Origin: Palleniella muris
GTDB taxonomy: Bacteria; Bacteroidota; Bacteroidia; Bacteroidales; Bacteroidaceae
DNA length: 64,000 bases
Direction of reading: 5' to 3'
NCBI RefSeq assembly: GCF_004792655.1
Contig: NZ_SRZC01000017.1
Location: 25,377-89,376, forward strand
In this document: in pieces, positions 25,291 to 34,932 of the stretch
Position numbering within the stretch: position 1 is the first letter of the stretch
Layout: every line of letters begins with the position of its first letter
The notes under the pieces: generated by a model
What the model was told of the DNA's origin: nothing
The model's database searches: none
The model's input: the letters and a program-made list of their open reading frames with translations, nothing else
Made by a program: the position numbers and the translations under genes

Positions 25291-27252
25291 TCACTCGAGA
25301 GCCTTGTCAATGGCAGAACTTATCTCATCGGCGCGGTAGCCGGTGCGTTTATAGACGTAGCGACCGGTCTTGTCGATGACGAGATAGGACGGCCAGCCGG
25401 TGAAGCCGAACTTTGAGAACAGTTCATGCGACTGCTTCGGAGTCATGCGGTAGTGATCACCGTCCATGCCGCTCGCCATGTTGCGCCAAATGTCTTCTGG
25501 CGATTTGTCGTCTGTCAGGTAAATGAATTTCACACCCTTATCCTTGTATTTCGCCTTCATTCCGCTGCTGTCAAACTGCTTTATGGCATGGCGGCATGGA
25601 CCGCACCATGTGCCCCAGAAGTCCACCATAATGGCTTTTCCTTCGTATGTCTTGCAGACATCGGCGAGGAAGTGCTCGCCGTCGGTTGATGGCGTCTCGT
25701 AGATAGTGAAATTGTTTCCCTTCTTGCGCTCCTCCAATATTTGGCGGAGCTTCTCATTCTTCACTGTATAATATTCGCGTATCACAGGATTACTGAGTTT
25801 CGCCAGCATCTCGTCGGTCAGAGGTGTGTCAGTCTCCATCGCACGGCTTGCCTCTGCGGCTTCTATGCCTTCAAACAACGGACCTTTATCTGTGCCCAAA
25901 TGTGTTATGCGATATTCATTCACATACTGTTTTATTTTAGCGTTAAGAGCCTCAATTTCTTCGGAGGCAATAGTCTCGCCGACCTTTTGCTTCTCATTTA
26001 TCGGCTCTGACAACTTTTTCATTCTTTCCACAAATAACGAATCGGAGAAATGAGCAAACTCAAAAGAGTTTATCACACTGTCGAACTCTCCGCTATATGC
26101 AATCATCATGTTGTTGGTGTCCAGTTCCTTGTGCATCAGGATATTCTCGTTGCCCATCCTTGCACCTTGCCCTATATATGGGGCAGCATATTGCACAGTT
26201 TGTATTGCGGAAGCGTACTCATGCAGTCTTACCACCTGCTTGGCACGCTCACCAATGCGCAGTGTGTCAATGGCTTTCATTTTCTTCTCCGTCCAATCTT
26301 TCCGCTGCTTCAGGAACTCCTCCACACTGATTGTCTGCCCTTTCTTAGGGCGTGGCATACGGTTCCATATCACCATACGCGCCTCAGGGGTAGTGATTCC
26401 ATTGTTGACATCCGCCAGCGGCCCTTGACAGTGCAGCCTGTTAAGATCCGGAACGGTGGCACGGTTTCTCACATTCACATACCGGCTTCCGCCCATGCGG
26501 TGAGTGTTTTCCGTCAGGTCGAGTGTCACACGGCATGTGTCACCCTCCGTCAGCACAAGTATGCCGTACCAGTTGCCTATGTGCACATACACACCTTGGT
26601 GGGTGGCGTACATAGGCACATCAACGCTAAATGAGCCGTCGGGCGCGATGTCGGTGTAAAAATCCTTTCCGTTCGAGTTTATGGCAGAGCGCGAGGAACC
26701 TTCTATCTTCATATTCATTTCCGGACGGTAGCCTATGATGCGTCCCGCCAATGTGCCTTTTCCGCTGCGCCATTCGGGCATTGCGAGCGGCTCTTTGCTC
26801 TCGGTAATGTCTTTATATTCTGTGATTTTCCCTTTATTCCTCTTGTCGGTGGATATGCCCCAAATCTGGAAATCCCCTTTCGCCGTGCCTTCAAGGAAAT
26901 CAAACTCGCTCACTTTAGGGTCAATCGGTTCAAACACAAGTGCAAACTTCCTTGTGCCTGTCGAATCGACTTTCTCCCGCTCATTCGGTTTCAGGTTCTG
27001 CGTTCCTTTCAGCACATATTTCTTTCCGTCAGCCTGCAGCCAGCTCCCTTTGGCTATTATGAACCACCAACCCGGATTCGAATAGTATGTGCAGCGCATC
27101 ACAGTGGCAGTGTCACTCAGTTCCAATTGGTCTATTTGCAACTGCGGAGTTGTTGACACATCACACCATGGGTTCTTCACCACTTTCACTTTTGCATTTA
27201 GCTGTGTCGTCACAGCTATCATTGCGATTAACAACAATAAGATTTTTCTCAT
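25291..27252 (-). CDS. TlpA-like thioredoxin-fold protein with long N-terminal domain, exported
   Basis: About 653 residues. The signal peptide MRKILLLLIAMIAVTTQLNA fixes the start at 27252; an upstream ATG at 27294 adds residues with no export features. The first 500 residues are a beta-rich region and a helical region (KQRKDWTEKKMKAIDTL ...) as in Bacteroidetes TlpA-like proteins that sit in the periplasm. The last 140 residues are a thioredoxin fold with active site WCGPC (about residue 548) and the cis-proline turn GFTGWPSYLVID. It probably reduces disulfides in envelope proteins. Monocistronic as far as can be seen. Confidence 0.85.
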   Translation of the reverse strand: MRKILLLLIAMIAVTTQLNAKVKVVKNPWCDVSTTPQLQIDQLELSDTATVMRCTYYSNPGWWFIIAKGSWLQADGKKYVLKGTQNLKPNEREKVDSTGTRKFALVFEPIDPKVSEFDFLEGTAKGDFQIWGISTDKRNKGKITEYKDITESKEPLAMPEWRSGKGTLAGRIIGYRPEMNMKIEGSSRSAINSNGKDFYTDIAPDGSFSVDVPMYATHQGVYVHIGNWYGILVLTEGDTCRVTLDLTENTHRMGGSRYVNVRNRATVPDLNRLHCQGPLADVNNGITTPEARMVIWNRMPRPKKGQTISVEEFLKQRKDWTEKKMKAIDTLRIGERAKQVVRLHEYASAIQTVQYAAPYIGQGARMGNENILMHKELDTNNMMIAYSGEFDSVINSFEFAHFSDSLFVERMKKLSEPINEKQKVGETIASEEIEALNAKIKQYVNEYRITHLGTDKGPLFEGIEAAEASRAMETDTPLTDEMLAKLSNPVIREYYTVKNEKLRQILEERKKGNNFTIYETPSTDGEHFLADVCKTYEGKAIMVDFWGTWCGPCRHAIKQFDSSGMKAKYKDKGVKFIYLTDDKSPEDIWRNMASGMDGDHYRMTPKQSHELFSKFGFTGWPSYLVIDKTGRYVYKRTGYRADEISSAIDKALE

Positions 27253-27343
27253 AATCTGGTAGTTATATTTAGGTTTGTAATACAAAAGAGGCATCTAAAC
27301 CTCTTTTGACAGCAAATGTTTTTCCGTAGCAACACATTTCACA

Positions 27344-27799
27344 TTATCTCTTTTTCCTCAGCAATTCACGCACCTCCATAAGTGCGAACCCAAGGAGGTT
27401 TTCCCCTTTCCACAGGCGAGGGTCGCAGGCATCAGGATTCTTGGCTTCAAGACCGATGCCCCAAATCTTATCGTAAGGACTTGCCTCTACGAGGACTTTG
27501 TCACCGGTGGAGAGAAGAAAGTCGCGGAGTTTCGGATTCTGTCCGAATTTATGGAGGTTGCCATTCACAACAACTTGTGACTTCTTCATGTCCCAAAGAC
27601 GGGCATCGAAATCCCTGACCATACGTCCAAGTTTCTTTATTTCCCGTGGGTCGTCAGTGGCAAGAATCCGTTCGCGTGTCTCCGTGTCACCCATAAGGCG
27701 TGCCTTTTCCGACATCATATACTGCTCTGTGGAGGAGTACATCTGACCGTCAACCTCAAACTTGCATGGATACCACTGGCTGAAACACGCCTTTGTCAC
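27344..27799 (-). CDS. NADAR family protein (YbiA-like N-glycosidase fold)
   Basis: Matches the NADAR fold, whose known members cleave N-glycosidic bonds in riboflavin intermediates or ADP-ribose-type compounds. Typical blocks are CFSQWYPCKFEVDGQMYSSTEQYMMSEKA, MVRDFDARLWDMKKSQVVVNGN, KFGQNPKLRDFLLSTGDKVLVEASPYDKIWGIG and WKGENLLGFALMEVR. The first usual start is GTG at 27799, but the reading frame remains open upstream to 27871 and encodes HEYLFFWGHLSAPHVV, whose FFWGH is conserved in relatives. No ATG, GTG or TTG exists in that extension; an ATT at 27862 or 27847 might be used, or the start has been lost. Function in this host unknown. Confidence 0.82.
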   Translation of the reverse strand: MTKACFSQWYPCKFEVDGQMYSSTEQYMMSEKARLMGDTETRERILATDDPREIKKLGRMVRDFDARLWDMKKSQVVVNGNLHKFGQNPKLRDFLLSTGDKVLVEASPYDKIWGIGLEAKNPDACDPRLWKGENLLGFALMEVRELLRKKR

Positions 27800-28050
27800 G
27801 ACATGAGGAGCAGAGAGGTGTCCCCAAAAGAATAGGTATTCGTGAATACATGAACTTGAAATGAGGTCTTCTTATATCATAATGTTACCGTATGGATTTG
27901 ATTCGTTGTGATTATGACGCAAAAATACTGCATTTTTCTGACATATCAAAATTTTATCAGAGAAATATGCCGCATCATGCAAAAAGTCTATAATAATATT
28001 CCTTCACCAGCTGCGGTGAAGGTACTCACGCTCGGAAAACTCAAATAAAA

Positions 28051-28082
28051 TTTGGTTTTCTCTCGACTTATTCGTACCTTTG
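28051..28082 (+). promoter_or_regulatory. Promoter of the SDR gene
   Basis: TTTG (28051-28054), 20 bp, TACCTTTG (28075-28082). Transcription from about 28089 excludes the earlier in-frame ATG at 28052 and supports the start at 28109. Confidence 0.75.
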
Positions 28083-28108
28083 TCCAAAGTTATGAAAACA
28101 TTTGGGGC

Positions 28109-28855
28109 ATGAACAGAAAAACAAACAGAAAGGCTATAATAATCGGAGCCACTTCCGGCATTGGCATGGAGGTGGCAAAACTGTTAGCACTGCAAGGTTG
28201 GGAAATAGGTGTTGCCGGACGACGCATTGAGCGGTTACGGCGGCTGCAGCAGGAAAACCCTCAGATTATGGCGATAAAGGAAATCGACATCACTAATGAG
28301 GACGCACCAAAGAAGTTGGAGGAACTTATCGCAGAATTGGGAGGTATGAACCTTTATTTCCACAGTTCTGGCATAGGATACCAAAATGTTGCGCTTGATG
28401 CCGACAAGGAAATGGCAATCGTTGCCACGAATGGTATGGGCTTCACGCGTATGGTGACCGTGGCATTTAACTATTTTGCCGCTCATCCTGAACAAAAAGG
28501 ACATATCTCCGTGATAAGCAGCATCGCCGGAACAAAAGGACTTGGTGCATCCCCTGCCTATTCTTCCACAAAGCGTTTCCAAAGTCATTACATGGAATGT
28601 CTCGAGCAACTGGCGCATATCCGTGGGCTTGACATTGCATTCACCGACATACGTCCGGGCTTTGTCACCACGGAACTTATTGAAGGATGCAACTATCCCA
28701 TGCTGATGGATGCAACGAAGGTGGCACGGAAGATTATCTCCGCAATAAAGAAGAAAAAGCACAGCGTAGTAATTGATTGGCGTTACCGCATCCTTGTCTT
28801 CCTGTGGCAGCTTGTCCCGGGGTGGCTGTGGAGGCGATTGAAGATAAAGAGTTGA
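28109..28855 (+). CDS. Short-chain dehydrogenase/reductase (SDR family)
   Basis: A 248-residue NAD(P)-dependent oxidoreductase. The cofactor motif is GATSGIGMEVA near the N-terminus, with AGRR after strand 2, pointing to NADP preference (inference). The NAG-type motif appears as HSSGIG, the catalytic Ser is in ISVISSIAG, and the YxxxK pair is in AYSSTKRFQ. A hydrophobic C-terminal stretch (YRILVFLWQLVPGWLWRRL) may attach it to the membrane. Substrate unknown. The promoter at 28051-28082 gives a 20-base leader. Confidence 0.9.
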   Translation: MNRKTNRKAIIIGATSGIGMEVAKLLALQGWEIGVAGRRIERLRRLQQENPQIMAIKEIDITNEDAPKKLEELIAELGGMNLYFHSSGIGYQNVALDADKEMAIVATNGMGFTRMVTVAFNYFAAHPEQKGHISVISSIAGTKGLGASPAYSSTKRFQSHYMECLEQLAHIRGLDIAFTDIRPGFVTTELIEGCNYPMLMDATKVARKIISAIKKKKHSVVIDWRYRILVFLWQLVPGWLWRRLKIKS

Positions 28856-28909
28856 CGTTATGTTAATAAAAAATGTCCGTAATTTCTTTGTACAATGAAA
28901 TAAAAAGGC

Positions 28910-28941
28910 TATCTTTGCATAAGATAAGCTACACCTCAGCA
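28910..28941. repeat. Short copy of the TATCTTTG palindromic repeat
   Basis: Shares TATCTTTGCATAAGATAAGC and the following ACCTC with the block at 23715-23790. Its TATCTTTG box (28910-28917) may be the -7 element for the Rpn nuclease gene at 28991. Confidence 0.6.
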
Positions 28942-28990
28942 AACTCTATTGCTTTATCCTTTTACAAAAAAATATAATTCTTAGACGCTT

Positions 28991-29965
28991 ATGGCACCAT
29001 TCGTTGAAGAGGCAAAATACATTAATCCGTATACTGATTTCGGTTTTAAATTTCTATTTGGCACAGAATGCAACAAGGAATTTCTCATAGAATTCCTTAA
29101 CGCACTGCTGCCTATGGATCAAAAAATACAAGACATTACATACCTTAATCCCGAACAACTTGGCGATACAGCAGCAGAAAGAAAATCAGTCTTTGATGTT
29201 TACTGTCACTGCGATGACGGAAGCTATGTTATTGTGGAGATGCAAAGAGCGCCACAAGTGTTCTTCAAGGACAGGTGTGTCTACTACTCATCCTTCCCTA
29301 TACGCCACCAAGGAAAGAAAAGTCAGTGGGACTATAAGCTGTCCGCCGTCTATACAGTCGGTGTGCTTGACTTTAAGTTTGATGACGATGAGGAATACTA
29401 CCATCATGAAGTGCAACTGGTTGACAAGGCTACGGGCGAGGTGTTTTATGACAAACTGACATATGTCTTCCTTGAAATGCCTAAGTTCAAGAAGGAAATC
29501 AACGAATGTGAGACTATCATGGACAAGTGGCTTTTTGTCCTGAAGAACATGGCACGCCTGCTTGACCGTCCTATAGAACTGCAAGAGCGCGTCTTTGAAC
29601 GCCTCTTCCGCACGGCAGAGATTGCCAAGATGTCACACGAAGAACTTTTCAGTTACGAAGAGAGTTTGAAGAACTACCGTGACTGGAGAAGCACTCTTGA
29701 CAAAGCCGCGGATGAAGGGCATTCCATAGGACTTGCCATAGGACTTGAGAAGGGATTTGAAAAAGGAAGAGCAGAAGGGCTTGAAAAAGGACGTGAAGAA
29801 GGAAGAGCGGAAGGAATTGCAGAAGGAATGCGCGCCACAGCCATTAGAATGCTGTCATTGGGTCTTGACCATGAAACAATATCAAAAGTATCAAGACTAA
29901 CAATTGAAGAAATAAAAACATTAGACAAACAAACAACAATTATACAAGTTTGCAACAAAGGGTAA
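28991..29965 (+). CDS. Rpn family recombination-promoting nuclease (PD-(D/E)XK)
   Basis: A 324-residue member of the Rpn/transposase_31 group, DNA endonucleases that raise RecA-independent recombination. The N-terminus YINPYTDFGFKFLFGTECNKEFLIEFLNALL is characteristic. The nuclease core reads SVFDVYCHCDDGSYVIVEMQR, giving D...ExQ in place of ExK, as is usual in this family. The C-terminal region contains short repeats (GLEKGFEKGRAEGLEKGREEG...) that vary in number among relatives, then a helical end. It is a single gene downstream of a dispersed palindrome and upstream of serB. Confidence 0.88.
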   Translation: MAPFVEEAKYINPYTDFGFKFLFGTECNKEFLIEFLNALLPMDQKIQDITYLNPEQLGDTAAERKSVFDVYCHCDDGSYVIVEMQRAPQVFFKDRCVYYSSFPIRHQGKKSQWDYKLSAVYTVGVLDFKFDDDEEYYHHEVQLVDKATGEVFYDKLTYVFLEMPKFKKEINECETIMDKWLFVLKNMARLLDRPIELQERVFERLFRTAEIAKMSHEELFSYEESLKNYRDWRSTLDKAADEGHSIGLAIGLEKGFEKGRAEGLEKGREEGRAEGIAEGMRATAIRMLSLGLDHETISKVSRLTIEEIKTLDKQTTIIQVCNKG

Positions 29966-30015
29966 TTATTGGAGGCAGAATCTCTAATAATTATCCTTTA
30001 TACATCATCTAACCC

Positions 30016-31248
30016 ATGGAACAGAAAATGAACCAAGAAGAACAAATACTCATAAGAATCACAGGTCAGGACCGTCCCGGACTCACAGCGTCGGTCATGG
30101 GAATATTGGCAAAATATGGTGCACAAATCCTCGACATCGGACAGGCTGACATCCATAGCACACTGTCACTCGGAATCCTTATCAGGACTGATGAGACACT
30201 TTCCGGACAGGTGATGAAGGAACTGCTCTTCAAGGCAACAGAACTGAACGTGAACATCAGATTCTCACCTGTCACCGATGAGGAATATGAGGATTGGGTA
30301 GGCAGACAGGGAAAGAACCGATACATCCTCACACTTGTCGGCAGACAGCTCACAGCACGACAGATAGAGGCCGCTGCAAAAGTAATTGCCGGACAAGGGC
30401 TGAACATAGACTCTATACTGCGCCTTTCGGGACGTGTGAGCATGAAAACACCATGCAAGAACTCTCGTGCCTGCATAGAGTTCTCACTCCGCGGCACACC
30501 AAAAGACCGTTCTGCCATGCAAGGCGAACTGATGCAACTCTCAGCAGACATGGAAATAGACTTCTCCTTCCAGCATGATGACATGTACCGCCGAATGCGC
30601 CGACTGATATGCTTCGACATGGACTCCACTCTCATACAGACAGAGTGCATCGATGAACTTGCAGCGCGTGCAGGCGTTGGCGACAAAGTAAAGGAAATCA
30701 CCGAGCGTGCCATGCGTGGCGAGATAGACTTCAAAGAGAGTTTCACCGAGCGTGTGGCTCTGCTCAAAGGTCTTGACGCATCAGTGATGCAGGATATTGC
30801 CGACAACCTCCCTATTACAGAAGGTGTGGACCGCCTTATGTCTGTCCTGAAGCGTTGTGGCTACAAGATTGCCATACTCAGCGGAGGATTCACATTCTTC
30901 GGGGAACATCTGCAAAGACGCTATGGCATCGACTATGTCTATGCCAACGAACTTGAAATCGGCAGTGACGGAAAACTCACAGGCCGTTATGTCGGCGAGA
31001 TTGTCGACGGTCATCGCAAAGCAGAGCTTCTGCGCCTTATAGCACAGGTGGAAAAGGTGAACATCGCACAGACCATCGCTGTCGGCGACGGAGCCAACGA
31101 CCTTCCGATGCTCAGTGAGGCAGGTCTCGGCATTGCTTTCCATGCCAAGCCGCGTGTTGTGGCAAACGCAAAACAGAGCATCAACACCATAGGCATCGAT
31201 GGCGTGCTCTATTTCCTCGGATTCAAAGACAGCTATCTGGGTGAATAA
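30016..31248 (+). CDS. serB: Phosphoserine phosphatase with N-terminal ACT domains
   Basis: Removes phosphate from O-phosphoserine, the last step of serine synthesis, in the cytoplasm. The first 180 residues hold two ACT-like domains (ITGQDRPGLTASVMGILAKYGAQILDIGQADIH is the first). The HAD catalytic motif DMDST puts the nucleophile Asp at 201 and general acid at 203; motif II is ILSGGFTFF, and motif III/IV is AVGDGANDLPML. The 410-residue length matches the long Bacteroidetes form. The start could also be the second Met at 30028. It is convergent with the Omp28-like gene, with a shared hairpin at 31313-31357. Confidence 0.95.
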   Translation: MEQKMNQEEQILIRITGQDRPGLTASVMGILAKYGAQILDIGQADIHSTLSLGILIRTDETLSGQVMKELLFKATELNVNIRFSPVTDEEYEDWVGRQGKNRYILTLVGRQLTARQIEAAAKVIAGQGLNIDSILRLSGRVSMKTPCKNSRACIEFSLRGTPKDRSAMQGELMQLSADMEIDFSFQHDDMYRRMRRLICFDMDSTLIQTECIDELAARAGVGDKVKEITERAMRGEIDFKESFTERVALLKGLDASVMQDIADNLPITEGVDRLMSVLKRCGYKIAILSGGFTFFGEHLQRRYGIDYVYANELEIGSDGKLTGRYVGEIVDGHRKAELLRLIAQVEKVNIAQTIAVGDGANDLPMLSEAGLGIAFHAKPRVVANAKQSINTIGIDGVLYFLGFKDSYLGE

Positions 31249-31312
31249 TACTTGTTGCCGGAAACAAACAACATTTCCGGTCGACTCTCACACCTAAATT
31301 TATTACAATATG

Positions 31313-31357
31313 AATCAGGGTGTACCGTTGATGAAATAATCACGGTACACCCTGATT
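31313..31357. terminator. Bidirectional terminator between serB and the Omp28-like operon
   Basis: Perfect 16-bp stem (31313-31328 with 31342-31357) and 13-base loop between two convergent genes. The plus side is followed by TCATTTATTG; the minus side by CATATTG and an AT-rich run. Confidence 0.7.
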
Positions 31358-31377
31358 TCATTTATTGTCAATCACTA

Positions 31378-33351
31378 TTACTTTACAATTTCCTTGACAA
31401 TGCTTCCGTCAGAGAACTTGATAATGTTCAAACCTTTCTTTGGAGATGTCAGACGGCTACCGTCAGCACTGTAGCGCGCCACTTCCTTGACATCAGCACT
31501 GTTTCCTGCAATGTTCTCAATGCCTGTAGTAGTGGCATCCTTAACAGCAGCAGTCTCTGTGTTTGTCACCCACAGTTTGTCATAGAGATTCTCATTGGCA
31601 GGCTTACGGCTTATGAATGCCACAATGTGCATTTTATCCTTGTCCCATGTGCTGTTGAGAGTGGTACTGTAAGTTTTCTCATACTTGCCACCGTTCATCT
31701 GAATATCATCACCATAAGGATGAGTCAAGACCTTGCGCAGTACGTTGTCATGAGTAAAGTTGGTAATCCACCTGCCCTGATTGAGCTGCTTTGAAACAAG
31801 ACCATCCTCTGTAAGATAAACAGTCAGAGCAGCATTGTTGCCAACAAACTGTGTGAATGTTTCAAGAGTCTCTCCCGATACTGTTATGTCAAGCTTACGT
31901 GTTGCCTCATCGTATTTTGCATCAAGTTTGATCGAAGCAAGCGCAGGAATCTCATTTGTGTAGTCAATAATAGAACTGAGATATTCCACAGCATAGTCGG
32001 TATAACTTGGGTCAAAACCAAGACCTATCGCCAAAGCGTCTTCTCCCGGCAGAAGCACACGGTTGAAAGAAGCACTTGGGAAGCCCATTGTCTGGAATCC
32101 GGCAATATAGCCGCCTTCCGTTATAGTGTACATGTCTTTTTGCTGGTCACTCATGTCTCCGTGTACGGAAACCCATGCTATGTCGTTACGTGTGGTGACA
32201 AGTTTCTCAAGAACATTGATACCAAGTGGACAGTATGTACAATACTGTGATGTGAAGTGCTCCACAAGCTGTTTTTGGCGTGGCAGGCTCTCTACATACA
32301 CATTGAATGGCACAGCAACTGTATTTCCTGTTGTTACAGCCTCACCATTAATTTCTTTAACATAAAGTGAGACATTATGCTCTCCAACTGTTGCGTCGGC
32401 AGGAATGTCCAGCATTCCCTCGAAAGACATGGCACCGCCTTCGAAAGCCGGATTGGCATTTGGGATTATCTCAACTTCCTTGCCGTCAAGAGCAACTCCC
32501 AAAGTGAAACTTGCCGGAAGTTCTTTGCCTTCGCTAAATATGGTGGCTGTGTAAGAAAGCTGCTTGCCAGGCTTGACAAACGGTACAGAATACATATTGC
32601 CAAGCTGAAGATCATAAAGCGGGAAGCCTCCCTCTTTCTCGACTATACACTGCACACTGAGATTACCATAGCTCTCAGCACCTATGTCATACCAGCCTGT
32701 TCCCTGACCCAAGTTGCCATATACGAATGTCGACTGGATTGCAGTTCCGGCAGGCACGAAAGACAATGGGAAACAGGCATCATCATAATACTGTCCGTTA
32801 TTGGTGTTGACCTGAGTGTACTCAAATCCGACAAAGTACGCCTCCACTCCCTTCGCATCAATGGCATAAGGAGTTGTCAGCTCAACAGTGTTCCAGCCTG
32901 CCACAGTAGTCTCCACATCCTGAGAAACAAGAGCAGCACCCACACTACCGTCCGGATAGTACGGATAGATGAACACACGTGAAGCACCTACCGGACAGCA
33001 AAGACCGAAACGGATGCTCTTAATCGTTGCACCGTTGAACTTGCTGCCTTCTGTGATTGGCAGATATGTTGCCGCGATCAATTTTCCCGGATACCTTGGA
33101 AGTCCTATACCCGCTGTTGCAATGTCATCTGTGGCATAGTTTCCGTATATCATCTCGTTGTCAGCAAGCTGAACCTTTTTCGGAGCTTTCTTCTTGCCGG
33201 GCATCTCGGCTTTCATCGCCACTCCTTTTTGTCTCTCGACGATTCCGACTTCAGCCTTCATAGCCTTGAATCCGGAAACCTTCTGCGCGCTTACACCGCC
33301 TGCCATAAGCAGGACTGCAGCCAATGCAAGTAAAGTTTTTCTCATGGTCAT
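31378..33351 (-). CDS. Omp28-like secreted protein with thioredoxin-like domain and T9SS-like tail
   Basis: A 657-residue exported protein. The signal peptide (MTMRKTLLALAAVLLMAGGVSAQ) is followed by a beta-rich first half. A thioredoxin-like Omp28 section starts VEHFTSQYCTYCPLGINVLEKL, with a CxxC pair. The end (VARYSADGSRLTSPKKGLNIIKFSDGS) has the pattern of C-terminal sorting tails used by the type IX secretion system in Prevotella-like bacteria, so a surface or secreted location is expected. Last gene of a six-gene minus-strand run. Function unknown; redox handling of surface proteins is possible. Confidence 0.75.
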   Translation of the reverse strand: MTMRKTLLALAAVLLMAGGVSAQKVSGFKAMKAEVGIVERQKGVAMKAEMPGKKKAPKKVQLADNEMIYGNYATDDIATAGIGLPRYPGKLIAATYLPITEGSKFNGATIKSIRFGLCCPVGASRVFIYPYYPDGSVGAALVSQDVETTVAGWNTVELTTPYAIDAKGVEAYFVGFEYTQVNTNNGQYYDDACFPLSFVPAGTAIQSTFVYGNLGQGTGWYDIGAESYGNLSVQCIVEKEGGFPLYDLQLGNMYSVPFVKPGKQLSYTATIFSEGKELPASFTLGVALDGKEVEIIPNANPAFEGGAMSFEGMLDIPADATVGEHNVSLYVKEINGEAVTTGNTVAVPFNVYVESLPRQKQLVEHFTSQYCTYCPLGINVLEKLVTTRNDIAWVSVHGDMSDQQKDMYTITEGGYIAGFQTMGFPSASFNRVLLPGEDALAIGLGFDPSYTDYAVEYLSSIIDYTNEIPALASIKLDAKYDEATRKLDITVSGETLETFTQFVGNNAALTVYLTEDGLVSKQLNQGRWITNFTHDNVLRKVLTHPYGDDIQMNGGKYEKTYSTTLNSTWDKDKMHIVAFISRKPANENLYDKLWVTNTETAAVKDATTTGIENIAGNSADVKEVARYSADGSRLTSPKKGLNIIKFSDGSIVKEIVK

Positions 33352-33394
33352 TTCCTTTCTTTTATAAAATTAATGGATTAGTATATATCAGCAT

Positions 33395-34099
33395 TTATTT
33401 CACAACCTTTTTCATGCCGACACGCTTGCCGTCCTTCACAGCCTCCAGCAAGTATGTTCCTGAAGCAAGACCCTGCACAACGGTCTTGTCAGCACCCTTG
33501 ACAACAGTCTTTCCTGTGATGTCGTATACATTAAAAGACGCAGTTCCGTCAGCTGCAACACCACTGATAGCGGTATTGTCACCATAGATGCAGTTAACAG
33601 TCACCTCAGGACCATAAGCCTTGAAAGCATACTTGAAGTTCGGGAAATTTCCGCTTCTTGTCATGACTTTGAGCTTAACAGCGATGGTGGCGGTACCGTA
33701 CTTTCCCTCTCCTGCCGGAATCCACTCTGTCGCGAGTTCCTTTTTAGCATTTGCCGCAATATTGCCGTTACCTGTTGTAAATGATCCTGTCACACCGGAG
33801 ACACACTCCTGTGGGAAGCAAACCTGAAAACTGCCGTTTGGAAGGTTCTTTACAGATACTTCCGCAGCTAAATAAGCCTCAGCATTGGTTGTATTCTCCA
33901 CCGACAGACCTGTGGAAATAAAGAACCCTTCACCAAATGGGTCTTCTGTGATTTCGGAAACATTGATTGTGCCTCCATTCGCAACCGGATTTCCGTTTGC
34001 ATCCACAAAGCGGAAAGTGTTGTCAACCTCCTGTGCCTGCATGCCTGCTGCCATGACAGACAAGAGCACTGTAATAACGAATTTCAGTTTCTTTCTCAT
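33395..34099 (-). CDS. Secreted protein with T9SS-like C-terminal domain
   Basis: A 234-residue protein with signal peptide MRKKLKFVITVLLSVMAAGMQAQ, one beta-sandwich-like domain (NTFRFVDANGNPVANGGTINVSEI ...) containing two cysteines, and a C-terminal sorting-like region (FNVYDITGKTVVKGADKTVVQGLASGTYLLEAV). No enzyme motif seen. The gene lies 11 bp past the Omp28 lipoprotein gene and 43 bp before the next gene, so it is part of the same transcript. Confidence 0.7.
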   Translation of the reverse strand: MRKKLKFVITVLLSVMAAGMQAQEVDNTFRFVDANGNPVANGGTINVSEITEDPFGEGFFISTGLSVENTTNAEAYLAAEVSVKNLPNGSFQVCFPQECVSGVTGSFTTGNGNIAANAKKELATEWIPAGEGKYGTATIAVKLKVMTRSGNFPNFKYAFKAYGPEVTVNCIYGDNTAISGVAADGTASFNVYDITGKTVVKGADKTVVQGLASGTYLLEAVKDGKRVGMKKVVK

Positions 34100-34110
34100 T
34101 ATTGTTTTGA

Positions 34111-34926
34111 TTATTCAGCCGGCTGTTCCGGCTCATTGTTTATCAGTTTTGTTTTCGTAACCTGCTGCACGCCGTTATCATTATAGATAAAAGCTACCAC
34201 AGCCATATTCTCTGGTTTCCATGAGCTGTCTATCGTTGCTGTCCTGCTGACACTGCGCACCTCGCCTTCTGCAAGATTGAACTCTTCACCCCATGTGCTG
34301 TTCACAGCCATGCGGAACACATGGTTATGGACATAGGATGCATTTGCAGAGCCGTCAGGCATAAGCTGCATGGCAACGATGCCGTCCTCCACAAGCCATA
34401 TCTGCAGTTTTCCGTCAACCTTCTCCGCACCAAACGCACTGACATCAACAGTGAGCTCACGCGATGTCTCAGCATACGAGCAAGCGGCTTCGATAGAAAC
34501 AATCGAAGTCTGCTGTATCTGCTCATATACAGCCGTCTGCCACTGGTCACTTGTATATGTGCCGCCGACACGTCCGACACGCCCTGCCGGCAGTGATGGC
34601 GAACCTGCAGCAGCATAGTACTCATCGCCTGTGGCTGTGCGCAGACCTGTCACCTTACCATTGGAGTTCACTGCCAGCGGACCGCCATGTATTCCAACGG
34701 CAATGACATTATCCTCGCCATACTGCTCCTGCAACTGTGCTATAACATCTGCCGCATTAGGACAGTTGATGCACCGCTGTCCCGTGAAATCTTCAAGAAG
34801 GACACATCGCTTGACCTCTGCCGGCTTTACATATATCAGTCTGTCATTCTCACCCACCGTGTCGCAAGACACAACGGAGAAGCAGACAGCACAGAACATT
34901 GCATATAATATATTCTTCATTTTCAT
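34111..34926 (-). CDS. Omp28-related lipoprotein with thioredoxin-like fold
   Basis: A 271-residue lipoprotein: signal peptide MKMKNILYAMFCAVCFSVVSC with Cys21 as the lipid site. The mature part opens with VKRCVLLEDFTGQRCINCPNAADVIAQL, a thioredoxin-like strand-helix with CINC as a CxxC pair, as in Porphyromonas Omp28. The rest is a beta-sandwich (SIVSIEAACSYAETSRELTVDVSAFG). Expected at the outer membrane. It follows the barrel gene after 6 bp, pointing to a working pair. Confidence 0.8.
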   Translation of the reverse strand: MKMKNILYAMFCAVCFSVVSCDTVGENDRLIYVKPAEVKRCVLLEDFTGQRCINCPNAADVIAQLQEQYGEDNVIAVGIHGGPLAVNSNGKVTGLRTATGDEYYAAAGSPSLPAGRVGRVGGTYTSDQWQTAVYEQIQQTSIVSIEAACSYAETSRELTVDVSAFGAEKVDGKLQIWLVEDGIVAMQLMPDGSANASYVHNHVFRMAVNSTWGEEFNLAEGEVRSVSRTATIDSSWKPENMAVVAFIYNDNGVQQVTKTKLINNEPEQPAE

Positions 34927-34932
34927 CGCTTA

